A DNA stretch of 53,738 nt, taken from assembly GCA_046760785.1 (NCBI GenBank), contig JBHIET010000015.1, forward strand, positions 1-53,738, written 5' to 3'. The notes beneath the pieces are model-generated. The model did no database searches. It was not told the DNA's origin and worked only from the letters and a program-made list of their open reading frames with translations. The position numbers were made by a program, and so were the translations under genes. Position 1 is the first letter of the stretch. The number at the start of each line of letters is the position of its first letter. Positions 7,227 to 14,344 of this stretch are shown here, in pieces. Source of the DNA: JBHIET01 sp046760785. Its GTDB lineage: Bacteria > Chloroflexota > Anaerolineae > B4-G1.

Positions 7227-7694
7227 TTACTGGATCTCCACGATCCTGAACACCAGCACTCCATCAGGGGCGTTGACCTCGGCTATCTCTCCTACCTTTC
7301 GCCCCATCAGCGCCTGTCCCAGAGGGGACTCGTTAGAAATCTGGCCATTAGCCGGGTCCGCCTCGGCCGAGCCCACGATGTGGTAGGTCTCCGGCGGCCC
7401 GTCTCCCTCTGCTATGGTAACATGACTGCCCAGCCCCACTGTCTCACGGGGTCCCTCTTCCTCGATGATGACCGCACTACCTAGCATACTCTCCAGCGCC
7501 AGAATGCGTCCTTCCACAAAGGCTTGTTCGTTGCGTGCATCCTCCAACTCCGCGTTCTCCAGAATGTCGCCCTCTGCCAGTGCCTGGTGAAGGCGTCGCG
7601 CGACCTCCTGACGCCGGACCGTGCGCAGGTGGTTCAACTCTTGCTCCAGTTTTTGGCACCCTTCGCGGGTTAGGAATGTTGGCTGCCCATTCAT
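7227..7694 (-). CDS. greA: Transcription elongation factor GreA
   Basis: The product (155 residues from this ATG) has the GreA coiled-coil domain (FLTREGCQKLEQELNHLR, then AEGDILENAELEDARNEQ with the acidic D/E tip) and the C-terminal FKBP-like domain ending VNAPDGVLVFRIVEIQ. It rescues backtracked RNA polymerase by stimulating transcript cleavage. The ATG at 7694 gives the usual family N-terminus. A TTG at 7718 has a stronger SD (AGGAGG, 8-base spacer) and would add eight residues. It sits alone between the IS remnant and a decayed toxin-antitoxin locus, with a leader of about 185 bases. Confidence 0.93.
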   Translation of the reverse strand: MNGQPTFLTREGCQKLEQELNHLRTVRRQEVARRLHQALAEGDILENAELEDARNEQAFVEGRILALESMLGSAVIIEEEGPRETVGLGSHVTIAEGDGPPETYHIVGSAEADPANGQISNESPLGQALMGRKVGEIAEVNAPDGVLVFRIVEIQ

Positions 7695-7733
7695 ATATCT
7701 ATATCCTGGTACACGCAAGCGTTCAGCCTCCTA

Positions 7734-7778
7734 CTGCCAGCGGTGGAATGTACAGCCCTATCGCTGCTCCGCTGGCAG
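7734..7778 (-). promoter_or_regulatory. Inverted repeat in the greA leader
   Basis: A perfect 10-bp inverted repeat (CTGCCAGCGG / CCGCTGGCAG) with a 25-base loop lies in the predicted greA 5' leader. The AGGAGG at 7727-7722 follows the stem by six bases, so folding could affect ribosome access. A second nested hairpin lies at 7848-7878 (CCCCA..TGGGG outside, CAGCG/CGCTG inside). Confidence 0.5.
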
Positions 7779-7885
7779 AAATGGCCAAACGCCTGGATGC
7801 AAGATGCGTCTTCCAAGAAAACCGATAAGAGAAAATTTGCAAAAAGAAACGCCCCACAGCGCAAGACGCTGAAATGGGGATATAG

Positions 7886-7914
7886 ATTATAATGCAAAGT
7901 GGTCAATTTGTAAA
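7886..7914 (-). promoter_or_regulatory. greA promoter (TTTACA-17-TATAAT)
   Basis: On the minus strand TTTACA (7914-7909) and a perfect TATAAT (7891-7886) are 17 bases apart. It would start a transcript near 7880, giving greA a leader of roughly 185 bases. Confidence 0.7.
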
Positions 7915-7940
7915 GTTATGAATTGACTAGTCGCGCCTGG

Positions 7941-7969
7941 TTGCAGCGATGCGTCAGGGATAGTATAAT
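7941..7969 (+). promoter_or_regulatory. Promoter of the antitoxin-like gene (TTGCAG-17-TATAAT)
   Basis: TTGCAG (7941-7946) and a perfect TATAAT (7964-7969) are 17 bases apart. AGGAGG at 7999-8004 and the ATG at 8013 follow. It is divergent from the greA promoter. Confidence 0.7.
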
Positions 7970-8012
7970 TAACACCGATAGAGATGGTTGCGGAAGGACA
8001 GGAGGTCTACCG

Positions 8013-8306
8013 ATGGGTGTATTGACCGCGTATCATGGCGTAGTGGAGAAAGAGGGGATCGTGCGCTTACGCCAGGCCCCCTCGGTGCCTGCGGGCACTG
8101 AGGTTGTCGTGGTCGTGGCGCAGCCTGTCTCTTCCCTCGAAGAGCAGGAGCGCCGCCTAGCTGCTCTCTCGCCGGAAGAGTGGCGACGACCGTTTGACAA
8201 GTTTGAGGCCGTTGTTGCCCAGGAGCAGGCCAAGACGGACATCGCCAGTGTCAGCGACGAGGAGTTGGTCGCGCTGGTTCACGAGGCACGGCAGGAGAGA
8301 GTATGA
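8013..8306 (+). CDS. Small antitoxin-like protein
   Basis: The 97-residue acidic protein begins with a short beta-rich part (VVEKEGIVRLRQAPSVPAGTEVVVVVAQP) resembling DUF104/AF2212-type or AbrB-like antitoxin N-domains. A helical Glu-rich tail follows (LSPEEWRRPFDKFEAV to ALVHEARQERV). The ATG at 8013 has a perfect AGGAGG. Its stop overlaps by four bases (ATGA) the start of a broken PIN-domain gene, the classic antitoxin-toxin layout. With the toxin deleted, this may be an orphan antitoxin. Family assignment is by shape and context only. Confidence 0.7.
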   Translation: MGVLTAYHGVVEKEGIVRLRQAPSVPAGTEVVVVVAQPVSSLEEQERRLAALSPEEWRRPFDKFEAVVAQEQAKTDIASVSDEELVALVHEARQERV

Positions 8307-8848
8307 CGCGCGCCGTCGTGGACACAAACCTCTAGTGAATGCGTGGACAGGAGTTTGTCACCCTGTTGCGTGATCCGGCGTTGTTTGTATCGCCTGCCAG
8401 CGAGTTTCCTCCCTGCCGAGACCCCGGTGATGACACCGTGGTGGCCACCGCCGTGGCTGCCCGTCCCTGTTACCTGGTGGCGGCCGACCGTGACCTGTAC
8501 GACAACGCAAACCTGGTGGCTGCGCTGCGCGACCTGGAGGTGCACGCTGTCCAGGCCAGCGATTTCCTGGCCGCCCTGTAACACAGCGAGCTGATCATAG
8601 TATTCCCCTACGACCTCATACACGCCGCGCTCTACCGCCTCCAGCCTGAGCGCGGTCCGGTTGGCCTCTTCGAAATCGCCGAGGGGGCCGGCCACGTGCC
8701 GACCCCCTTGCTCGAAGCCGAAACCTCCCCGGACGTCAACCTCGTACCGCCCTGGGGCCGTTGGGTGGTCGTCGGGAAGGCGGACGACGTAGAATTCCAT
8801 CCCTATCCTGGCTCCTGGCTGCTCTGTGCTCCGGTCGTCGCTCACCAC
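8279..8848 (-). CDS. Orphan gene, 3' part probably read-through
   Basis: The GTG start (8848) overlaps the preceding stop in the string GTGGTGA. About the first 90 codons look genuine (EFYVVRLPDDHPTAPGRYEV, then EANRTALRLEAVERGVYEVV). An in-frame ATG at 8800 gives the compact start MEFYVVRL. From about 8582 downwards the frame is the antisense of the PIN pseudogene, and composition turns Gly/His/Gln-rich, so the native 3' end has been lost. I do not recognise the family. Confidence 0.45.
   Translation of the reverse strand: MVSDDRSTEQPGARIGMEFYVVRLPDDHPTAPGRYEVDVRGGFGFEQGGRHVAGPLGDFEEANRTALRLEAVERGVYEVVGEYYDQLAVLQGGQEIAGLDSVHLQVAQRSHQVCVVVQVTVGRHQVTGTGSHGGGHHGVITGVSAGRKLAGRRYKQRRITQQGDKLLSTHSLEVCVHDGARHTLSCRAS
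8303..8581 (+). pseudogene. PIN-domain toxin (VapC/COG1569-like), internally deleted
   Basis: The frame opens with MTRAVVDTNL, the first PIN acidic motif, then hits TAG and TGA back to back. It continues in the same frame as a typical PIN C-terminal half: DPALFVSPASE, PPCRDPGDDTVVATAVA and YLVAADRDLYD, ending in AVQASDFLAAL. About 60 residues between strand 1 and the DPxDD motif are missing. Retention of the frame on both sides points to an internal deletion plus stop mutations. The normal product would be an RNase toxin restrained by the upstream antitoxin. Confidence 0.8.
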
Positions 8849-9480
8849 GGGCCTCGGGAGTCGATGCCCTGGTACTCAGACCCGGTCACCTGGATGGCGG
8901 GAAAGCCCGGTAGTGGCACGAACTCCGCCACGCCGCGCCGGATCTCGTCTAAGAGCGCCAGGAACGGCTGCGGCTCCCGCTCGCCGTTGACCAGGCCGTA
9001 GGCTGCACTGGCGGAGAGAACTCTCCCGGCGGGAGTCGCGTAGTACAGGTCGGAGCTGCCACAGGGCCCCCACGCATCGGCCGTCTCCCACACCAACATC
9101 ACCAGCCCCGGCAGGCTGGCCGCCTGCACCAGGTCGTTGAGCGCCTGCAGTACCACGTCGGCGTCAGATGCGGTGTAGCCCTCCTCCCAGTCCTCGCCGT
9201 GCCGGGCGATGATGCAGGCGGCGATGGCCTCCAGGTCCGCTTTCGGCTTGCCGTCGGATGCTTGCCCGGCAGTCGAGGCTCGCCGTCTGAAGCGTGCGAC
9301 TACCTCGGGCCAGGTCCAGCCGTCAAGAGGCAATCCCAGGCATTCGACGTCCACGACGTGTTTCTCGATGACGAACAGCGATCCGACAGCCTGCCCCAGG
9401 TCGGCGAAGAACGTTTCCACATTCTGGATGCGGGTGCCTGCCCCGTCGGCGGGGCAGACGTCCACCAGAACATCGTTCAC
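8842..9480 (-). CDS. Hypothetical protein (212 aa), middle gene of a coupled cassette
   Basis: The protein has no motif I recognise. It is mixed alpha/beta with an acidic start (NDVLVDVCPADGAG), a central charged helix (KADLEAIAACIIARHGEDW) and a C-terminal part containing FLALLDEIRRGVAEFVPLPG. The GTG at 9480 overlaps the TGA of the upstream fragment, and its own stop overlaps the next GTG, so three genes were translationally coupled. Only this one seems complete. The cassette is interrupted upstream by integrase sequence and downstream by the toxin remnant. Confidence 0.6.
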   Translation of the reverse strand: MNDVLVDVCPADGAGTRIQNVETFFADLGQAVGSLFVIEKHVVDVECLGLPLDGWTWPEVVARFRRRASTAGQASDGKPKADLEAIAACIIARHGEDWEEGYTASDADVVLQALNDLVQAASLPGLVMLVWETADAWGPCGSSDLYYATPAGRVLSASAAYGLVNGEREPQPFLALLDEIRRGVAEFVPLPGFPAIQVTGSEYQGIDSRGPW

Positions 9481-9575
9481 GACAAGGGCTTGTGCGCCCT
9501 CACCTTCTGCTCTGGGCGGATGAAGTCCCATTCGGTAAAGCCCCGGACATACGGCCGACCTTCCCATCCTACCTG
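9477..9575 (-). pseudogene. 3' fragment of an orphan gene truncated by integrase DNA
   Basis: The frame ending at 9477 has a protein-like C-terminus (YVRGFTEWDFIRPEQKVRAH) overlapping the next gene's GTG start. Upstream of roughly 9575 the same frame is antisense to the integrase fragment and loses protein character. I read it as the surviving 3' end of the first gene of the cassette. Confidence 0.4.
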
Positions 9576-10112
9576 GCCTCCGTACGTCCGCGTGGTGAGA
9601 CCGGAACTCTCGCCCCCGCCACGCTGAAGAAGATCGTGAACACGGCCAAGCGGCTCTTCCATTGGATGAAGGCAACCTATCCGCGTGAGTTCCGAGGTCT
9701 TCCAAAGCGATGGATCGACATGCTGCGACCACCCCGCAGCGTCGAACCGGCACCGAGTCACGAGTTTGTCACGTTGGACGAAGCACTGCAGTTAGCTGCT
9801 CTGGAGATCGAGGAAGACAACCTGGCGCTGCGGCGCGATCAGGCCGGTGCAGCACTCCTCTACGTATCAGGGATGCGGGCCGGCGCGCTTGGTTCACTAC
9901 CGCTGGAAGCTGTGGATGTGACGAGCCGGACGATCAAGCAGTGGCCGTCGCTCGGTGTCAGGACGAAGATCGAAATGTCGCCGTTGCCAGGCGGATGCGC
10001 AAACTCTTCGCCGCTACGGGCCTGGCGACCTGGCAGCGTTCATTTTGCGAGGCTCCGAGAACCGAAGATCGTCAGGCCACCCAAAATGCACTGGCCTGAC
10101 GATCTAGAGTAA
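9492..10112 (+). pseudogene. Tyrosine recombinase (phage integrase) remnant
   Basis: From about 9550 the frame reads like the SAM-like core-binding domain and the start of the catalytic domain of a tyrosine recombinase: TLAPATLKKIVNTAKRLFHW, SHEFVTLDEALQLAALE, then RDQAGAALLYVSGMRAGALG with the first catalytic Arg in GMRAG. After GVRTKI the frame degenerates; no H-x-x-R or Tyr motif follows, and a +1 frame carries a few related-looking residues. Both ends are missing. It ends 8 bases from the 3' end of the initiator tRNA gene, the usual seat of an island integrase. Confidence 0.75.
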
Positions 10113-10119
10113 GCTCAGG

Positions 10120-10191
<72 letters not shown>

Positions 10192-10201
10192 ATGCACGCG
10201 T

Positions 10202-10230
10202 ATTATACTCCAGAACGTGAGGGGCGTCAA
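10202..10230 (-). promoter_or_regulatory. tRNA-fMet promoter (TTGACG-17-TATAAT)
   Basis: On the minus strand TTGACG (10230-10225) and TATAAT (10207-10202) are 17 bases apart; the tRNA 5' end lies 10 bases downstream of the -10. This is one of the best sigma-70-type matches in the window. Confidence 0.85.
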
Positions 10231-10273
10231 GCAAAGGCACCTTATTTGATGGATTTGACGCTCCTCTCACTTG

Positions 10274-10675
10274 TCAATCTGACGAACCGAAGAATAGCTC
10301 CCACCATTCAACCCAAAACGGCTGAGCTTCGGGTTCGGGGACTGATGTAGGCTGCGCAGCAACAGCCGGTTCCTCACAGGCACCCGTGGGTAGTACGACC
10401 ACTACTTCCCCCGGCTTGCCCATCTTCATCTTTGCACGCGCCCAATGCTCCACGTACTGATCGGACTTAACGTACTCCAAGCGCGCCCTCAGGCTCTCGT
10501 GAATGTCCTGTTCAGTCGCCATTGCCTGCTCCAGCCGCGTCTCCTCCATCCGCATCTGCCGCGCAAGCGCCAATTGCTGGCTAAAGCCCCACGCGAGAGC
10601 TCCCACTACCGGGAGAGTAACAACGACGACAAGGCCAATGGCAAGTTGCTTATGACTGGGCTTAGGGAGCGCCAT
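10274..10675 (-). CDS. DivIC/FtsB-like septum formation initiator
   Basis: The 133-residue bitopic protein has a short cytoplasmic N-terminus, one membrane helix (about residues 11-30, LAIGLVVVVTLPVVGALAWG), a coiled coil (MRMEETRLEQAMATEQDIHE), and DQYVEHWARAKMKMGKPGEVV. That last stretch matches the conserved post-coil Y-x-E-x-x-AR/K-x-x-x-x-xKPGE of the DivIC/FtsB family. These proteins act in the divisome with FtsL. The C-terminal tail is Pro/Glu- then Trp-rich. The ATG is preceded by GAGGAGG. It is separate from the protease gene, with about 170 bases between. Confidence 0.85.
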   Translation of the reverse strand: MALPKPSHKQLAIGLVVVVTLPVVGALAWGFSQQLALARQMRMEETRLEQAMATEQDIHESLRARLEYVKSDQYVEHWARAKMKMGKPGEVVVVLPTGACEEPAVAAQPTSVPEPEAQPFWVEWWELFFGSSD

Positions 10676-10789
10676 ATGCGATACCTCCTCGATGCAGTGA
10701 TAGAGTCAGGACAAAGCGATAGCTACTGATATGATACCCTGGGTGACAGGAACGTACACGGGTGCTACACCGTAGCCCGGTCGAATGCA

Positions 10790-10849
10790 AATTGGTAGCT
10801 GGTAAAACTACCAGTTTCCCAACTACCGGTCTATCAATCTGCCAACTCA
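10790..10849. repeat. Degenerate 7-8 bp tandem repeat with hairpin at the protease 3' end
   Basis: The stretch upstream (in + coordinates) of the protease stop is built of loosely repeated 7-8-base units around AACTACC/CAATCTGCC. It contains the perfect hairpin CTGGTA-AAAC-TACCAG at 10799-10814. The hairpin lacks a clean T-run, so terminator function is doubtful. Confidence 0.5.
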
Positions 10850-11854
10850 AAGTGCCAATTCCACATTCAGCGCCGAGAGCACCTCGTCAATCGGGTTGAT
10901 GATCGTGGCGGCGTCGGAGCCGGCAAAGAGCAGACCCACGACCTGCTTGTCCATATCCAGCACCGCCGAGCCGGAATCGCCAGGCTGACTCATCGGGCCG
11001 GCAACCAATTGGCCGGTGAAAAGGGCTGTGGAACCGTGGTAATCAATGCGCACCGTAGCGTCAATCTGGGTGATGGTGCCCTGGGTGTGACCACTAGTGC
11101 GCCCTGTCTTCTGTACCTCCGTCCCCAGTGTGGCCGCACCAACCCCGGTGGGCGCGCCGATATAGAGAATTTCGTTGTTCACCAGCTCGGGCGAGAGGAG
11201 GCGGGCCAGCGCCGCGTCCACCCGGTTGTCCCCCGCCGTCTGCTTCACCGCTTGCAGTTGATGGCTTGAACCAAACGCACCAGCGACGTAATTCAGCAGC
11301 TTGGCGGACCATTCGGCGATGGGGCAATCCGGCGGGGCAGTGCCAAAATCGAGGGGCACGTAATCGGCCAGCGTGGCGATGCGGTCTTCGGCCATGCCGC
11401 CGTCGGCCGGGCCCGGCTGGAGAATGGCATCTCCCTGCTGACCATTATTCACGTCGGCTAAGACGTGATTGTTTGAAAGGATAAAGCGCTCTTCCCCCCG
11501 CCGCACCAGGCAGCCAAAGGTGCCGGCGGTGATGCGGTAGTGGCCTACCGAAACACCAGGCGGGACGACGGGCCGCCAGCGGTCGCGTGGCCCTGGTTGA
11601 AAGGCACGCAACACGCCGGTCTCCACCACGTCCGTCTTGACGCCGTCGAGCGTCCGTGGCACTAGGTCCTCTGCAGCCAGAACAGAGAGGTCCACCTTGC
11701 GCGCGACTGAACAGACGAGACTCAGTTCACCTGTGCTGACGCCCCGGCTGACCTTGTAGCCGATGCCAACCCCCACGACGTTGTGCCTGCTCAACAGATC
11801 GTAAACGTGGGCTCCCTTGACCCGCTTGATCTGATTCACCAGTTCTTTGGTCAC
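10847..11854 (-). CDS. Trypsin-fold serine protease with an N-terminal accessory domain
   Basis: The 335-residue protein has no signal peptide, so it is probably cytoplasmic. Residues 1-80 form a small domain (NVVGVGIGYKVSRG, LVPRTLDGVKTDVVETG) that recurs as the separate gene upstream. The chymotrypsin-like triad is visible as His130 in ILSNNHVLAD, Asp213 in NRVDAALARL and Ser294 in QPGDSGSAVLD. The layout resembles NAL1-type peptidases. The GTG at 11854 has AGGGGGA before it; a TTG 33 bases further up would overlap the upstream gene. Substrates are unknown. Confidence 0.8.
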   Translation of the reverse strand: MTKELVNQIKRVKGAHVYDLLSRHNVVGVGIGYKVSRGVSTGELSLVCSVARKVDLSVLAAEDLVPRTLDGVKTDVVETGVLRAFQPGPRDRWRPVVPPGVSVGHYRITAGTFGCLVRRGEERFILSNNHVLADVNNGQQGDAILQPGPADGGMAEDRIATLADYVPLDFGTAPPDCPIAEWSAKLLNYVAGAFGSSHQLQAVKQTAGDNRVDAALARLLSPELVNNEILYIGAPTGVGAATLGTEVQKTGRTSGHTQGTITQIDATVRIDYHGSTALFTGQLVAGPMSQPGDSGSAVLDMDKQVVGLLFAGSDAATIINPIDEVLSALNVELAL

Positions 11855-11864
11855 CTCTGTCCCC

Positions 11865-12125
11865 CTATAGTGCCCGCAGCTTCCCAACAGCCTGGACGTC
11901 CACAGGGATTTCCTCCAATTTACGCGGTATCACGTCTCCAGGAGCGAGCTGAGAAAGGGGCACCTTTTGGGTCACCGAGACCACGATAGCTGGTTCACTG
12001 GTCGGTTTACCCTCACGCTGCCGCAGCCCAATCCCCACACCAACGACGTTGGCCTTGCGCATCAAATCGGCCTCGTACACGGCCTTGACGGCCCGCAAAC
12101 GCTCCAGCCCTTCATCCTGTATCAC
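11865..12125 (-). CDS. Stand-alone copy of the protease N-terminal domain
   Basis: The 86-residue protein begins at a GTG with AGGAGG spaced correctly. Its core (ANVVGVGIGLRQREGKP, SVTQKVPLSQLAPGDVIP, EIPVDVQAVG) parallels residues 25-80 of the adjacent protease, with matching blocks VVGVGIG, V-R/T-KV-LS-L and D-V-V-x-x-G. It looks like a duplication that lost or never had the catalytic domain. As a neighbour 10 bases upstream it could act as a binding partner or competitive module for the protease (inference). Confidence 0.75.
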   Translation of the reverse strand: MIQDEGLERLRAVKAVYEADLMRKANVVGVGIGLRQREGKPTSEPAIVVSVTQKVPLSQLAPGDVIPRKLEEIPVDVQAVGKLRAL

Positions 12126-12147
12126 CTGATCCTCCTGTCCGTTGCCA

Positions 12148-12996
12148 TCACATAATCGCCTGGAGTTCCTCGTACACTCGTTCCAGTCCCGCCTTGATGC
12201 GGCGCTGGACCAGGTCGTGTTGGCCGTTGGGGACAGGGAAGAGAGGCAGCAGTTCGGCCACCACAGCCGCCTTATCCACCCGCGCACGCTCGGCTGTTTG
12301 CCACGAGCGCACCCGCCGGCGCACCAATCCAATGTACTCGCTGAGCGGCCGGGTGGCAGATTGGCTGCAGATCGGGCCCCGTCCGGGGACAATGATGATG
12401 TCCGAGAAACGTTTGCGACGGAGCGATTTCAGCGTGTTCAGCCAAGCCTTTGTATCCGGCGCTGCATCCACGTAGGGATGAGTACCCACAACCAGCGTAT
12501 CGCCGACGAATAGCACGCCCTGCTCAGGGAGGTAAACTCGGACGCTACCAGGGGAGGCCCCAGCGATGCGCTCGACTGTCACATTCATTCCTCCTTTGTG
12601 CAGCGTCAGGCGATGGTTAAGCATGACCTCAGGCAACGCACCAGACGCCCCCACCAGGTCGTCCGCAGCCCCAGGAAAGCGGCGCGTCCAGCCTTCGACG
12701 ACGCTGCGCCAGAAACCATCGGAATAGGCAGACGCTCGCTCGTAGGCCGCCCGCGCAGCGACGATGGGAGCTTCTAGCACGCCCGCGCTTAACACCCGGT
12801 CGGGGTGAGCATCGGTGAGCACCACGTATAGGATGGGGCCTCCAGCGGTTTCCACAACCCGCTGCCGCCAGGCACGAGCATCCTGGGGCAGGGTTGGGGC
12901 GTCCACGGCGATGGCCCCCGCCGGCGCGACGATAAAGCCAACGTTAACGCCAGGGTATTCAGTTGAAGCATAGATGTTGGGGGCGATCTGTTTCAC
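12148..12996 (-). CDS. Metallo-beta-lactamase-fold protein with degenerate metal site
   Basis: The 282-residue protein has the MBL fold signature pattern, but most metal ligands are replaced. The HxHxDH motif is TDAHPDR (Asp62, His64, Asp66, Arg67), GHTPGS is GASPGS (Ala147), and the last PGHGP is PGRGP (Arg206). Asp166 in FVGDTLV remains. Family members hydrolyse thioesters, phosphodiesters or lactams with a di-metal centre, so this copy is probably inactive as a hydrolase or uses a single metal. It is cotranscribed with alaX upstream and the protease pair downstream. Confidence 0.8.
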   Translation of the reverse strand: MKQIAPNIYASTEYPGVNVGFIVAPAGAIAVDAPTLPQDARAWRQRVVETAGGPILYVVLTDAHPDRVLSAGVLEAPIVAARAAYERASAYSDGFWRSVVEGWTRRFPGAADDLVGASGALPEVMLNHRLTLHKGGMNVTVERIAGASPGSVRVYLPEQGVLFVGDTLVVGTHPYVDAAPDTKAWLNTLKSLRRKRFSDIIIVPGRGPICSQSATRPLSEYIGLVRRRVRSWQTAERARVDKAAVVAELLPLFPVPNGQHDLVQRRIKAGLERVYEELQAIM

Positions 12997-13010
12997 AGTC
13001 CTCAGTTTGA

Positions 13011-13038
13011 TGTCAGACTCAGGAATCAGGCATCAGGT
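13011..13038. repeat. Tandem heptamers over the alaX stop codon
   Basis: Four 7-base units (TGTCAGA, CTCAGGA, ATCAGGC, ATCAGGT) run from the intergenic gap across the alaX stop and supply its last codons (LMPDS then stop on the minus strand). Confidence 0.8.
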
Positions 13039-14338
13039 TCGACAACAAGCCGGACATAACAGCTTCGACACGGGTTGCATCGGTCACCGGGGCACTGCCC
13101 TGAGCCAGTCGAGGCTGGCCACCACCTTTGCCTTCCAACTGCACGCAGGTCTCCCGGAGCAGCGACGCCACGTCCAGATCCAGTCCCTCAGCGCAGGCAA
13201 AACACAGGTGCGCCCGTTCGCCAATGCCGACCAGCAAGGCAACCACACTAAAGCGTTGCGTCAACTCCTGAGCCAGAGCACGCAGCTCCCCTGACAATTC
13301 TCCAGGAGAACTACCTGGCCGCTCCCAGATCCGCCACACCACCCGATACGGCCCGTGGGCGACGGCGGTTTCCGCGAGCTCAGCGGCCTCCGCTTTCAGC
13401 AACCGCTTGCGCGCCCGGCGCAGGTCCTGCCGCAGTTGCTTGGCCTCGCCCTGCAACCGTTCCACAGCCTGGTCCAGTTCCCAATGGCCAACGGTCAGCA
13501 GGCCCGCCAGTCGATTAGCCATCGCGTTCTTGGCCTGGTAATCGTGCAAGGCACGCCCGCCACACAGGAACTCAACGCGCGTCTCGTCTCCACGGTAATC
13601 AAGGCGCACGATCTTGATCAGGCCGATCTCACCGGTATGGGTGACGTGCGTTCCGCCACAAGGGTTCACATCGAAGCACCGGCCTGAAAGAGCCGGTGCT
13701 GGACTGCTGCCTGACCCAGCACTGCCCTTTCCACGGTGGTGCGTCGAAGGGGGGCCAGCGATCTCCACGACGCGCATCGGTCCCTCCACAGCCGGCAGAC
13801 GCCGCAAAGGCAACGCGGCCAGTTCGTCAGGGCCGACGAAACGCGCACTGACCAGGCGATTTTCCCAAATCACCCGGTTGGCCAACTCTTCGACCGGCTC
13901 CACTGCCGTCGGATCCAAGCGGGCCACGTCAACGTCCACCGTGCTCATCTCCACCCCCAGGTGGAACCCCACGGTGTCGGCGTCGAGTACGTGCTCAAAG
14001 GCAGCGGAGAGGATATGCTGACCAGTATGCTGCTGCATGTGATCGAAGCGGCGGGGCCAATCCACCTCTCCTTCGATCTCAGACCCTTGGGGTCCTCCGA
14101 AACTCGAAGGGTCTCTGGAGAGCACGTGGATGATCTCACCATCCTCCTCCCGCACGACGACGTCAAGCACCGCCACCCCGCCCAGCGTACCCCGGTCGGC
14201 CGGCTGGCCACCGGAAGTGGGGTAAAAGGCCGTGCGATCAAGCACGACGGCCGGATGGCCATCCCAGGCCAACCGCTCGACCACGTGAGCAGAGAAACGC
14301 CTGTAGTAAGAGTCGGTGTAGTACAACCGTTCCGTCAT
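13019..14338 (-). CDS. AlaX-type alanyl-tRNA editing protein with DHHA1 domain
   Basis: The 439-residue protein is related to the editing half of AlaRS: an N-terminal beta-barrel (FYPTSGGQPADRGTLGG), the zinc-binding HTGQHILSAAFE and PCGGTHVTHTGEIG motifs, a coiled coil around residues 285-325, and a C-terminal DHHA1-like domain rich in Gly (QLEGKGGGQPRLAQG). It should hydrolyse Ser- or Gly-tRNA(Ala) in trans. A 26-residue Ser/Gly/Pro insert sits just before the FDVNPCGGTH zinc loop, partly encoded by a perfect palindrome (13675-13700). The gene starts 6 bases after the upstream kinase stop. Confidence 0.9.
   Translation of the reverse strand: MTERLYYTDSYYRRFSAHVVERLAWDGHPAVVLDRTAFYPTSGGQPADRGTLGGVAVLDVVVREEDGEIIHVLSRDPSSFGGPQGSEIEGEVDWPRRFDHMQQHTGQHILSAAFEHVLDADTVGFHLGVEMSTVDVDVARLDPTAVEPVEELANRVIWENRLVSARFVGPDELAALPLRRLPAVEGPMRVVEIAGPPSTHHRGKGSAGSGSSPAPALSGRCFDVNPCGGTHVTHTGEIGLIKIVRLDYRGDETRVEFLCGGRALHDYQAKNAMANRLAGLLTVGHWELDQAVERLQGEAKQLRQDLRRARKRLLKAEAAELAETAVAHGPYRVVWRIWERPGSSPGELSGELRALAQELTQRFSVVALLVGIGERAHLCFACAEGLDLDVASLLRETCVQLEGKGGGQPRLAQGSAPVTDATRVEAVMSGLLSNLMPDS
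13675..13700. repeat. REP-like palindrome inside alaX
   Basis: A perfect 9-bp stem (AGCACCGGC / GCCGGTGCT) with an 8-base loop lies in the coding sequence, giving the residues PAPALSGRC on the minus strand. Relatives have no such insert at this site, so it seems to be an in-frame insertion. Confidence 0.75.
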
Positions 14339-14344
14339 CCTGCC

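Noticed and set aside
8842..9753. A 303-residue minus-strand gene starting at 9753
   Set aside because: The first 90 codons are antisense to the integrase fragment and lack protein character; the GTG at 9480 with a GTGA overlap is the better start.
10790..10849. Rho-independent terminator after the protease
   Set aside because: The CTGGTA hairpin has a 6-bp stem and no clear U-run on the minus strand; it is better described as part of a degenerate repeat.
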